In this document: positions 45,346-56,800 of the stretch, piece by piece
Layout of the letters: each line of letters begins with the position of its first letter
Position numbering within the stretch: position 1 is the stretch's first letter
DNA from: Anaeramoeba flamelloides
Lineage: Eukaryota; Metamonada; Anaeramoebidae
Direction: 5' to 3'
Assembly (NCBI GenBank): GCA_027625915.1
Contig: JANTQA010000063.1
Location: 496,001 to 560,000, forward strand
Length of the DNA stretch: 64,000 nucleotides
Notes under the pieces: model-generated
The model's input: the letters and a program-made list of their open reading frames with translations, nothing else
What the model was told of the DNA's origin: nothing
Database searches by the model: none
Translations under genes and position numbers: made by a program

Positions 45346-45479
45346 AAAAAAAAAGAAAAATTTCATTTTTTAACAAACATTACAATTCATGCAAAGTCAA
45401 AGATCGATCATCTAAGAACTAAAATATAATGAACATAACAAATAACACAAGATAATCATTTTTCATTCTTCAGGTATTG

Positions 45480-45889
45480 TACAATTTCTACAAAGCTACC
45501 ATGATTTTTTTTTCTATATCAAATTTGAATTTATCTAAGATTTTTAAATCTAAGAATATGAGAATAATATAGCTCATATTAAAATTATCACTTGATAAAT
45601 AAGTTAGTATATAAGAATTTTTTCTAATATTCAAAAATTAAATTTTCAGAACCCAAAATGACTCTAAACATAGAAAATTCACTGAGAAACTACATTAAAT
45701 TTACCCTGAAAAAAAAATTTTTTTTTTCGATCACATTAGAATAATATTTTGAATCTAGACTTATTTATTAAAAATTTATTTAATATGAACTATCTTATTC
45801 TTATATTCAACTTTTTAAAAATCTATAATAGAACCCAAATTTGATATAAAAAAAAATTAGGTACCTCATATAACCTGCAAACTTTATAA
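45480..45889. mobile_element. Family C element, copy 3, diverged
   Basis: Inverted arms are recognisable (agctaccatga, tatcaaatttgaattt, agctcatatta against tatgaactatcttattctta, ttcaactttttaaaaatcta, aatttgatata) but eroded. Length about 410 bp matches copies 1 and 2. Confidence 0.6.
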
Positions 45890-46479
45890 ATAATTATAAA
45901 GACGGATAATTTCTACAGTGGTGTAACTAACCAGTGTTTTTTATTTTAACCCATTACTAAAATTTAACTCATGCAAAAAATATTGGCTGACTCGAGAAAT
46001 AAAAGAAACAAATCAATGGGATGACAACATTATATAAACAAGAAATTGGGTTCTTTAAATAAATTTTAAAAAAGAATTATGAAGACTGGAAGATTAAAAT
46101 GTATTTTTTTTGACAAAAAAATGAACAATAATTTCATTTTTTGAATTTTTATAAAAAAATCATTTAAACTCAGAAATTTTGTAAATCTGATGAAATTTTT
46201 GAAACAAAAGTATTTAATATAATTGAGCCATTTCGATTAATCAAAGATCTAACCTCTAAAGTCAATTTGGATCTGAACCAAGAATCTATAAGTGATTTCT
46301 GGTCTTCCAATACCCAAGTCTGAAAAAAAAACAACGAGTTAAATTTTAGTTATGGGCTAAAGGTTGTCTGAACAGGTTATTTACACCATTGTATTTCTTT
46401 TTATTGTAAATACAAAAATATTCAATATATTACAAAGATTTTAATAAATTTTACATAACAATCTTAGAAATTATTATTA

Positions 46480-46790
46480 TTTTTTAACATAATTCAATAT
46501 TGTAGCAACTAATTTATATTTCAAGAAAAATTTACGATAGATATTGTTCAACTTTGAAGTCTGAAGATTGATAATCTAACCTTAAAATTCACTTGAAATG
46601 TAGAAACTATTTTTCTGAAATTCTTGAATTTTTTAACAAATACAAAGATCTTTTTTAATTGATGAGATCAGCTTTTATTAATACTTGACTAATCGAATTT
46701 TTTTGAGACATTTGACCAATGGAGAACTAATATGATTTACCTTTAAAAATAACAACTTACCATAATTTTGTTTTTTCCTTTGTACACCCC
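46480..46790 (+). mobile_element. Family B element, partial copy 4
   Basis: Matches the right half of family B: gaagattgataatctaacc, ttttttaattgatgagatca, ttttttgagacatttgacc, aataacaacttacc. The left end is not found. Confidence 0.6.
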
Positions 46791-47153
46791 AAGCCATTAT
46801 CCAAGAATAACAATTATAATAAAAATAATAATCAACACTTTGAGTGGTGTTTAAAAAATTAGACCAAAACATCAAATTTGAGAAACATATTTTTCAGATA
46901 ATCAAAAATAAAATAAGGAAATATTCATTTTCAAAAAGTGTCTCAAAAATAGCTTTTGAAAATTACAATCAAACAAAGAACAAACTTTAATAGATCGACA
47001 TTTTAAGGGATTATTTAAAAAACTTCATTTGGAAACACTTTTTTTCAAAATGGATCTATGATATCAAAAACGGTTAAAAGCAATCAAAGGAAAATTAATT
47101 AGTTAATTGTTGATTTTATTCATTGGATAAATTGATCTCTTCGAATGTCATTT

Positions 47154-48428
47154 TTACCATCTCATAGTACTGGGAACATTTCTTGCTGAAACTTCTTTTG
47201 GCTGCTCATTAAAATTATTTCTTCTTCTACCTCCTCTGCCTCTACCTCTGCCTCTACCTCTTCCTCTACCTCTACCTCTACCTCCGCCCTTTCCTTTCTT
47301 TTCATTTTTTTTTGAACTTTTATTTTTAAGGTTTTCAAATGGCAAATAGGCGGATTTTGGATTAAATGTAGCAGTCGAACGCTTAAATTTTTTAAGTGAA
47401 TTTGAATAATCATAAGGGACAAATTTCTTTTGATTATTTTTTGCGCTTTCTTGTATTGACTGATAAGCCTTCGCATTCCTTTCTTCATTATTAGAGTCAA
47501 TTGCAATTTGATCATTTTTGATCCATCCAATTGATCTCATAAATTTCAAAGGGTTACTCAAATCCACATCAAAATTCTTATTTTGAAATTTTCTTTTCCT
47601 TTCATCACCATCATTCTGGTTTTTGTTAGGGTCCTTTTGATATTCTATCGTTTCAAACCGAGTGTTTTGGTCGGTTTGTTCCTTTGAATTACCCTCACTT
47701 TTACTTTTGTTACTTGCTTCTTGAGCAGGTTCTTTCTCAATTTCTTGTGTTTGATTAAGATCAGTTTTTGTTGCTTTTGAACTGTTTTCGATTGAGTCCC
47801 AAATTTGTTTGCTTGTTATTGTAACGGAAGTTGAATTTGGTTTTGCACCAAAGTCAGAGTCAGAACCAGAAACAGAGACAAGACCATTCTCTTCATTTTC
47901 TTCTTCACTTGAATCAAATAAAGAATTTGTTTTTGTTTTTAGATTTGTTTGTTCTGTGTCTGTTGCAGACGAACTACGAAACAAATTGTTCACTTTTTTA
48001 TTTTTATTATTCTTCTTCTTCTTATTCTTATTTTTGTTTTTCTTATTGTTGTTCTTCTTTTTCTTCAAATTTTTCTTCGAATTTTTTTTTTTATTTTTTG
48101 AAAATTCGTAATCAGGATCTTGAGCTAATTTTAAAGAATTTTCGACTTGATCACAAAGAAAATCAAGTGTCGGCAAAATTCTTTGAAAACGTGTGTCAGT
48201 CTCGTTCGAGATCTGTTTTTTCTCTTCTTTTGGGAATAAACTCTGTTTTTTTCCACATTTGCTAATACATTTCTCAGTAAGATTTCTTAATCTTTTTTGA
48301 ATGTTTTTGAATTTTTTGTTAATCGTTTTGTTTTGTTGATATCCATTTGGAAGCAAAAATGAAAGAGAGACACTTTTAGAAATTTCTACAAAAAGTTTGT
48401 CAATTTGTTTTGATTTGTTGAGTTCCAT
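47154..48428 (-). CDS. Lys-rich, RGG-tailed protein with Rrp6-like N- and C-terminal motifs
   Basis: A single-exon gene of 424 residues starting MELNKSKQIDKLFVEISK. The N-terminal ~110 residues form a helical region (FLLPNGYQQNKTINKKFKNI, ILPTLDFLCDQVENSL) that resembles the PMC2NT region of exosome nuclease Rrp6/EXOSC10. A Lys/Asn tract and an acidic Ser stretch follow. Near the C-terminus are SNPLKFMRSIGWIKNDQ, KKFVPYDYSNSLKKFKR and STATFNPKSAYLPF, like the 'PYDYSQSxFKAF...FDPNK' segment of EXOSC10. It ends in an (RG)n tail (GRGRGRGRGRG) typical of RNA binding. There is no room for the DEDD nuclease or HRDC domains, so if related it is an exosome-associated factor without catalysis. The family call is inference; the ORF itself is secure. 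Confidence 0.7.
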   Translation of the reverse strand: MELNKSKQIDKLFVEISKSVSLSFLLPNGYQQNKTINKKFKNIQKRLRNLTEKCISKCGKKQSLFPKEEKKQISNETDTRFQRILPTLDFLCDQVENSLKLAQDPDYEFSKNKKKNSKKNLKKKKNNNKKNKNKNKKKKNNKNKKVNNLFRSSSATDTEQTNLKTKTNSLFDSSEEENEENGLVSVSGSDSDFGAKPNSTSVTITSKQIWDSIENSSKATKTDLNQTQEIEKEPAQEASNKSKSEGNSKEQTDQNTRFETIEYQKDPNKNQNDGDERKRKFQNKNFDVDLSNPLKFMRSIGWIKNDQIAIDSNNEERNAKAYQSIQESAKNNQKKFVPYDYSNSLKKFKRSTATFNPKSAYLPFENLKNKSSKKNEKKGKGGGRGRGRGRGRGRGRGRGGRRRNNFNEQPKEVSARNVPSTMRW

Positions 48429-49881
48429 AGAAGATGATTAAGAATTATTATTTTAATAATTAGCGATAAATTATTAAAGTGAAAAAAATGATTTTTTTTT
48501 CAAAAGACCCAATTTAAAGATTGGAGAACCTTAGTGAATCCGAAACACACAACCCAAAAGACAATTAATTATGGAGATTTTAGTTATTATAATATTGCCT
48601 TAAGGGACTAGTAAACTAAAAAAAATCTTCAAGTAATTTTAATAACAAATTAAAAAAAATTTCACATTATCTTGAAATTCAAAAATAAAGTAAAAATCTG
48701 ATAACTACAAAACACGGCTTACTTTTAATACTATTTTCAGAAATGAATTATTGTTTTTAAAAGACTGATCCATTTTTCTCATTTTTGAAAAGTTCAAAAT
48801 TCAACATATTTCCAAATTATTAAAAAAAAATTATTTTCTTTGAAAGAAGATTATAATCTTATTGCCTGTTAAGGAAGTGTACAAAAATATACTTTATAAA
48901 TGAAACCACTAAGTTCTAAAATAACTAAGTTTAAAAAATCTACTTAATCTCAAAAAAAATACAATAATTATTTTAAACTTGTAAAAAATATATATTTTTT
49001 GAATCAAAGAACAGACCAAATCTATTTTTTCTAGGGATTAAATGAAAAAATATGAGAAAAAGAACCAAAGAATGGAATTAAAAATTCTCCCGAAATACTT
49101 TTTTAAAACCTGGAAAATTCAACTTATTATCTAAAGAAATACTTTTTAATTTGATTATTAATAATCAATAATTATAAACACAATCTTAATTATTTTAGTA
49201 AGTCATTAACAGCACAATGATTAAATGTATCAAATAGGTTTTACATTTATTTCTCAATTTTTTCAAGATTTTGCAACAAATAAAACAATTCAAATGCATA
49301 TTTCTAATAATAAAAAAAATAATAGATATTATCAAATACCTGATTTTAATACAACAGGGTCTTTTTTATACTCTATATATTTGAAAAAGTATATTGACAA
49401 GTCTTTTAAATTTCAAGAAATTGAATAAATATTTCAGAATAAAATAAATGATCAAATTTTTTAGATCTTCAAGGATACAATATTTGATTTATTTTTCATG
49501 TATTTTTAAAATAATATTAAAGACATAACGTTACTTGTTCATAAAGACTCTCAGAAATTACTAAAAGTGATATTTCTTCAAAAATAAATTATTTTGGAAA
49601 TTTTTATTTTTCGAATTTGATCCAAAATCTCAACAAAAAAGGATCCAGATCTTTTGACTGAAAATTCCATTGGAAAAAATGAAATCTTTTAAAAATGATT
49701 ATTCATTTCTCTAAAGTTGACAAACGAAATTTCTTATTGGTCGTAATTGTATCCTTATGTAAATAATTACTCTATCACCTTTGGGAAAAAAAATAAATAA
49801 GAGTTACTAGTATCTTAAAGAATTAAAAACTGTTGTCCAAATAATGCTTACAGAAAGGATTAATCAGTATTTAAAAATAAA

Positions 49882-51011
49882 TTAAGGGACTAGTCTTCTA
49901 AGACAACAAGGCAAATTTTGAAAATATATAATTGGTGGTATTCTATACTTACAAATTTTGTAGATCTCCAAGTGTCAAAAAATTCTAATCAACTAAGAAA
50001 GCCATAAAAGAAAATTAGTTTAGTGAGATCAATTTTTTTTTTCCATTTTTTCTGAAAAAGAAAACAATTAAATTCTTTTTTTTTCTCACTATTTATCTAG
50101 TTTTTACCCCTTTTTATTACAATTTTGATCATTATTATACTATAACATTTCTTTGTTACCAGTAATATAAATATAAAGATTTTTTTTCTTTTTTGAGATA
50201 AAACTTTTGGTTAACCCAAAAAATTGATATATTTAACGGATTAAAAAATAATTGTATTTTTTTAAGAAGAGTAGTTATAATACTCAAAGTTTTAAAGTTA
50301 TGTAAAAATTTTACTCTGAAATTTTGTTTTTGTATTAAGACAAAATTCGATTTTTCAAAATAAAATTTTCTTGAAGATATTTGGAAATTAGTTAATTTTA
50401 TCCTCAAAATTCAAAATCAATTTTTTTCTGACAAAAATGAATTAAATTGTTATAAGGATTCTTGTGAATAAGACCAAACAATTTGTTAAAAAAAATTTTC
50501 AAAATTGAAAATTTTTGTGCAATTTTTTTTCATTTTTTGATAATCAGAACTTACTTTTTCAAAACCTTAAAGAAAAAAATTTTTTGCTTAATAGATCTCA
50601 ATTTAATTGATAAATTGAAGTTAATCTTCTACCAAATCTTCATTTATTGAATCACCTATACTTCAATTAGTTTTATTGGCTGAGATTTTTATTGAAATAT
50701 TAATCAAAGAAAAAATTAACAAATAAAAAATTTGCTTTTGAAATCAATACTTTCCAACCTCAAACGAAATATATGTTTTTCCATTTTCAAGAATTAACTT
50801 AATTCTTAAACAAAATAATAGCTTACTTTTTTTCGTTTTTTATTGGAAACATGTAAATTTTCAATTTCAAAAAGGAGACTCAAATCAATAAATTGTTTAA
50901 ATGAGGCTAACTCATCCATTTCATCAGTCGAAACACAAATTACAAAAAAAGAATTTTTTTGAAGATCTTGACAAAATTTCATTTTATTTTCAAAAATGAC
51001 TACTCCCTTAA
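49882..51011. mobile_element. Family F TTAA-flanked element (about 1130 bp)
   Basis: The left end TTAAGGGACTAGTCTTC and right end GACTACTCCCTTAA (inverse TTAAGGGAGTAGTC) form an inverted pair with TTAA on both sides. The ends resemble family A termini but the interior differs. A second left-type end lies at 48600, so a composite or adjacent insertion is possible. Confidence 0.5.
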
Positions 51012-51059
51012 ATCATTTTTGTTATAATTACCTTTACATTAACTGAACATGGAAACCAA

Positions 51060-51425
51060 CAATAAGCTATCTGAAAAGTAAATAAGGTATTGATTTCTTA
51101 ATGTTCTAAAATTTAAAAAGATATTCTAAAAAAGAAAGATCAAATCTAAAAATTTATCTCAAAAAATAGATAAAAGTTTTTAAAAAATTTTTATCAAAAA
51201 AAATACAATTAAATTGTTATAATTTTGAATAAATTTCATTCTTAATTTAAAATTTACTGAAAAAATCAAGAAGTTTAATTTTAAAATTTATTTGAACTTA
51301 GGTATACTACTGTATAGTAAATTAGATATTCAATTGTAACAAGAAGTAAAAATACCAAGGCTTTTATTTTGAAATACAGATTATAGTTGTTGGGAACCCC
51401 TTATTTTGATCATTGTATTTTTTTT
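51060..51425 (+). repeat. Family H repeat, copy 2
   Basis: Counterpart of 39950-40390; see shared blocks there. Ends at about the T-run at 51418. Confidence 0.6.
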
Positions 51426-52334
51426 TTTTTTTTGGGGTATATATTACCAGATTTTTTTTATGTTATACCTTAAAAACTTCCAATATTAAGTTATTAAAAA
51501 TAAATAAGTATAAAATTTATTCCATTTATTTAACTTACCAAAGAGTAATTTCTAAAAATTAGGTGATTAATTAACGTGACTGAATTTTTTTTTCCTCACA
51601 AAACACTATTCTTCCTGATAGCTCTGAGTTAAGTAGTTTTTTACAAATTAACAAAAAACAAGAAAATATAAACTTTTTTTCCAAAAAAAAAAAAAATGAA
51701 TTTTTTCAGTACAAGATTATAATAAATTTATTCTCCATAACAACTTGTTATTTGCGTTATGTGTTTTCAATTCATAAGGTTCCACCATTCTTGGTTTATA
51801 GTAATAGATGCAAATAAATTCAAAGAAATAGTTTTGAATTTAAAGTTCTATCATTTTCATTAAGATTTTTTGGAATATATTTATAAAAAAGGACTTTCAA
51901 CTAAAAAACCAAAAAATTTTTAATTTTTGAAAAATTTTGATAGAGTAGATGTTAAATTTGTTTTTATTACTTAGCTGAATAAATCTTCCAAAGACAAAAA
52001 AATTGGTCAAAATTTACTTATGAAGTAATAATTTGTTTGATCTCTTGAAAAGTCAAAAAAAAAAATAAAATTGTTTAAAATTTGGGGTTATCTAAAAAAA
52101 TAGAGTCAAAAATCAGAGCTATCTTATATTATTTTAAACTTTATGTAATTTTTTTATTATTATTTTTTTTAAAAAAAAGGAGAGAATAGAATTCAAATAA
52201 ATTAATAATCAAAAAAAATATAATTTTGTTTTTTTTTTATAGGTTTAGTTATAACGATTTTTGTTTTTGTATTAAAAGGTATCAAACCACATTTCACTCA
52301 ATAATACCGAGCCAAAAAAGAGGATATATATTTT

Positions 52335-52910
52335 TTATTAATTCCATTTTTCCCCTTATTGAATCTTCTTTATATCGGTAAGAAGATTCATAAATGAAAA
52401 AGATCAAGTTGTTACTTGTTAATACTTAGACTGGAAATGAAAGTATGAGTAACTTGAAAATAAAAAAAAATGTAAAAAAAATCAAAAGCGAAAAAAAAAT
52501 GATGAATTGGTTTACAGTAAAATACAATCAAAAAGAAAAAAGAAATTACAATGATTAAATAATAATCCCACCCGAAGGAACATTCATGATCAATTATCAA
52601 ATTATTAATTCAATCAAAAGTATCGTGGCTGTAGTTTTGGGAGTTCTTAATTAATGATCGCATTTATTTTGCTTTTTTGATTTTTTACCAATTGCTAATT
52701 ATAAACCAGTTTAAATTTCTTTTTTTTTTTCCTTATCTTTTCTCTTTTTAATTTCCTTTTTTTTGCTTTTTAAACATAAAAAAAAATTGGGTCTGTATTT
52801 TCCTTTAAAAATTGTGAAATCAATGATTTTACTATGAAATTACCTTGGAGGAAAATTAAGTTAAATTGCATTTAGAGTGTAATTTACCCTTATTCCCTCA
52901 TTAATATTTT
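52335..52910 (-). mobile_element. Family G element, copy 4 (inverted), within a flanking direct repeat
   Basis: In reverse it carries the family G order: gggtaaattacactctaaat, ggtctgtattttcc-complement, aattgatcatgaatgttcct, aagtaacaacttgatcttt, ctttatatcggtaagaag. Immediately outside, acatttcactcaataatacc...gagccaaaaaagagg (52283-52322) and cttcatttcactcaac...aaagccaaaaaaga (52949-52992) are direct repeats of about 40 bp. Confidence 0.65.
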
Positions 52911-53806
52911 ACTGAATTGTTTTAAAAAAAAATTCCACCCTATATTGGACGTAAACTTCATTTCACTCAACAAGGCAAAGCCAAAAAAGAAAAATTCATT
53001 TTTTTTTTTTAAGAATAAAACAATAAATGATTATTTAGAAATTAGATAAAAAATAAATTTCAGATGATAGTTAGGATTTATAAAAGAAATACCAGTATAA
53101 ACTCCAAATATACTCTATTTTTTTCTGAAAAAATTTAATTGTAAAACAAAATCGAGGAACATATCTTTGAAAGGTCTCATCCAATAATTCTCGATTTCTT
53201 TCGAAAATAAAAATAAAAAAAAAGGTTTTTTAAAATAGTCAATGTGTGCATTAGAAAAGAAATTACTGAGTCTAACTTTTCTTAATGTTAATTTTGAGTT
53301 TCAACATTTTTTTTTCATATTTAATTTTTAAAAAAAAAAAAAAAAGAAAAATAAAGAAAAAAAAAGCAAAAAGCAAAAATCATAAATAAAGCAAAATAAC
53401 TTGCTTAGGAAAAAATGATTTTGATCTAGAAATTGAAGTTTTACTTAGATAAGAATATTGAATAAAATTAATGGAATATATTAAATTTGGTCCATAAAAC
53501 TGGTCACATTTGAATCAAAAAATGTTTTTTTTAAAAAAATATTTAAAATTATTTTGGTTACACTTTTTAAAAATTACTAGATAATATTTTGTAAAAATAA
53601 TCTGAAATCAAAATTTTTCATTTGTGAAATATAAAAACAAATCAAAAAAAATAAAAGCAAATAATTCTTTAAAGTTATCTTTATTAAATATAATAATATC
53701 ATCAAAATGAAATTCAAATTACAAACCAGAGAAAAATAAAAATATGTAATTTGAAAGTAATAAAAATAAAAATAAAAATAAGAATAAAAATAAATAAATC
53801 AACTCC

Positions 53807-53810
<4 letters not shown>

Positions 53811-53848
<38 letters not shown>
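53811..53848. repeat. (AT)n microsatellite
   Basis: About 18 uninterrupted AT units, roughly 20 bp downstream of the IQGAP-like stop codon. Confidence 0.95.
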
Positions 53849-53852
<4 letters not shown>

Positions 53853-53864
53853 CATTTAAACATA

Positions 53865-56800
53865 TTAAAATAAATTCTTTTTCAGCCATATAACCAAATA
53901 TCTTAAATTAAAAACATAATGAGATGATATAAAAATATCTTGTCCATCAATTTTATTAATAAATAAATTTTTTAGATTGATTTTATCAACTGAAACTGGT
54001 TCTTGTACATTTCCAAAATATGTTTCTAATTTAAAAACACCAATTTTTTTTGTTCGTCTGAATTTAAATATTGTATGCTGTTGCCTATAATATTGAAAAA
54101 AAAATTAATTCATTGTTTAATTAATCAATCAGAAATAAAAAGAATCATAAAATAAGAAGAAAGAAAATAAAAAAATCCAATTTAAACCAATAATTAAATA
54201 TTAATTCAAAATTCCAAAATTAAATAAATAAACAATTTCTGTCTAATAGAAAAACAGAAAAGAATTAAAAAAAAAAAAAATAAATAAACGTGATTTACCT
54301 TTCTTTAGGAATTTCAGATTTAATTATAATTTTTCTATTTTCTAACTCTTGATAAGAAATACCGACTTTTTTTTTTTTATTGACATAAGAAAGAAGCTGA
54401 GATTTATCCAAGATTTTTCCATAATATAATTTATTATTTGAGGCATATATATCAAGTTGGTTTCTCACAGCATCATAATCTTGATCTAATCTTTCCGAAG
54501 TCATGATTAATAGATTTAAATCCGAAATAATTTCTTTATGTACGCGATTTTCATATAAATAAGCATTAGCAATTTCTTTCAAAAATTTTTTATATTGTGT
54601 TTTCGTTTTGAGAATTTCACTATTTCTTAAATTTTTCAATTGTGCCAATATTCTTTTAATTATTTTATCTGGGATAGGGACTTTGGATTTTTGATTCTCC
54701 TTTCTAAAAGTAACTATGGTGCTAACTAGTTCCTTTTTTTTAAATGAGTTATATCCTTCAAAATTTGGATATAATTTACCAATAAGATCTATGATACCTT
54801 CTTGTGCTTCATTATAGATTCTTGATTTTTTTTTTTTTGAATGACGAAGATTAGGCTGTGAACTTAAGGAAATTCTCATTGTTATATCTTCCGATTGCTC
54901 GTATTGCTTGTCTAACATGGGACCAAACATTACCAAATAACGAAGCAACGGATCCGTTTCTTGTGTCTTAAATTGGAGAATATATTTTTTCATCAGCCCA
55001 TGTAGGAATACAATATTATTAAGTGTACAAGTAATAACAAAATTATTAAATGAAAGATCAAGGTACGGCTTTAAACTCTTATCGATTTGAATCTCTTCGC
55101 ATTTCGTAATTTCAAAAAAAAAGTTTGTTAACTTTTCTTTATGCTTATTTATAAATGGTTCAACAACTTTTAAAAATTGTTCTTTTTTATTAAAAATTTG
55201 TTCCATATTGGATAAGATCTATATAAAAAGAAATTTTTTTTATCAAATATTGGGAATTTTAAGTGAGAAAAAAAAAAGAATTAGTTTTTGTATAATATAT
55301 ATATAAGTTGTATTTTTTTTTTTTTTTTATTCAATTGATCATATTATTGAATTATTTTTTGTATTTTGGTTGAATTTAATCAAACTCAAAAAGATTTTGA
55401 CTCATTTGATGTTTGGATAAATACAAAAGTAACAAAAATTTTGAACATAAACCCACACTCCCAGAGGATAATTTATAAAATTGAAATAAAACTTGATCAA
55501 TTTCGAATCTCAATCTATAAAAGAAGATATAAACTCAAAAAAATATTAGAACTTTTGGGGTTTTGGACATTGATTTCAGACCAAGTCTAATTTTCAGAAA
55601 AAAGACGAAAATATTAATTTCAAAGCAGAAAATTTAAAATTACTATATATGAATCTAAATCAGTTTAGAAAAAACTTAATATTAAATAATTCTCGGATAG
55701 AAATGCCAAGAATATTTAAAAATTATTAGATATAAACAATAATATCAACATACAGTCGTACCTTAGAGTGTCCTAGAGTATCGTGGTGTGCCTAGCTTTT
55801 GCAAAATTTCAAAGAATTCAGTAAAATCTTTGATTTTTCTTTCTATTCTTTTGAATTTTGGAAAAGTTAACGAAAGTTTTTTTTTTGTTTGAGAAATAAA
55901 AATAAAAATTTTTGAAATTTTCTTTTCATTTCACAAATTAAAAAAAGCCTAATGACAAAAAATAATTCAAAAAGGGAAAGGTTCAAATTCCATTCTAAAA
56001 TTACGAAACTTCGCAAATTATCTAAATATATATTCTTATGTTTATGATAATAATAAGTTACAAACAAAATTTTTCATTTTACGCAAAAATAATTTCAGCA
56101 TATAAATAATTGAAGATATTGATCATTTTCTTTTGAAACTGCCAATACTATGAAAAAAATCGAAAATTTTGGTTTAAAGAATTAATTCAGATAAACAAAA
56201 ATAATAATCAATTGATTAATATTTTTGATATTATTCGAAATAAAGATTCTTTATTTATCTTATCATTTGTTAATGATAAAGAAAAGTATGATTCTTTCCC
56301 TAATAAAAAAAACGTTTTTTATAACCTCTATATAACATTTTTCTAACAAAATTTCCTTTTATATAATGATTTTTTCAATATTTTTTTGAAAAATATTCTT
56401 ATAACACAGGTATATAACATGTCAAAAAATTTATAACACGTTTTATAACAAATGTTTATGTTATAAAAGTTGTTATTATAAAATTTTATAGCATTTTAAA
56501 CCTTTATAACACCTTTACAACACGTTTAGAACATGTTATAAAAAACTTTTTTTATTAGGGTTTATTGAAATTTCTAAACAAAAATTTAGAAATTCAAAAA
56601 GTTCCGTAGAGTTCCGTTAAGTATTTTAGAATGCTGTAGAGTGCAGTAGAGTTTATTGTGGTTTTCTGTTTTATCTGTGAAGTTACTAGGTTTTCTTGAG
56701 ATTTTCTGTTTTATTTGTGAAGTGTTCTAGGTTTTTTTGAGGTTTTCTATTTTATTTCGAAAATCTATTGATTTTCGTTAGGTTTTTTTACTTTAGAAAT

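Larger units (their letters stand above)
43505..47153. other. Repeat-dense intergenic region
   Basis: Contains a repeat shared with 60950-61170 (43740-43960), family J (44466-44725) interrupted or abutted by family G (44790-45340), a diverged family C (45480-45889) and a family B right half (46480-46790). No gene seen. Confidence 0.5.
48429..53864. other. Repeat-dense intergenic region
   Basis: Holds two TTAAGGGACTAGT termini (48600, 49882), a probable family F element (49882-51011), family H (51060-51425), an inverted family G copy (52335-52910) flanked by a ~40 bp direct repeat, and (AT)n (53811-53848). Open frames here are short and not protein-like. Confidence 0.45.

Noticed and set aside
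55979-55991. GGTTCAAATTCC resembling a tRNA B box
   Set aside because: No A box or cloverleaf around it; no tRNA seen anywhere in the window.
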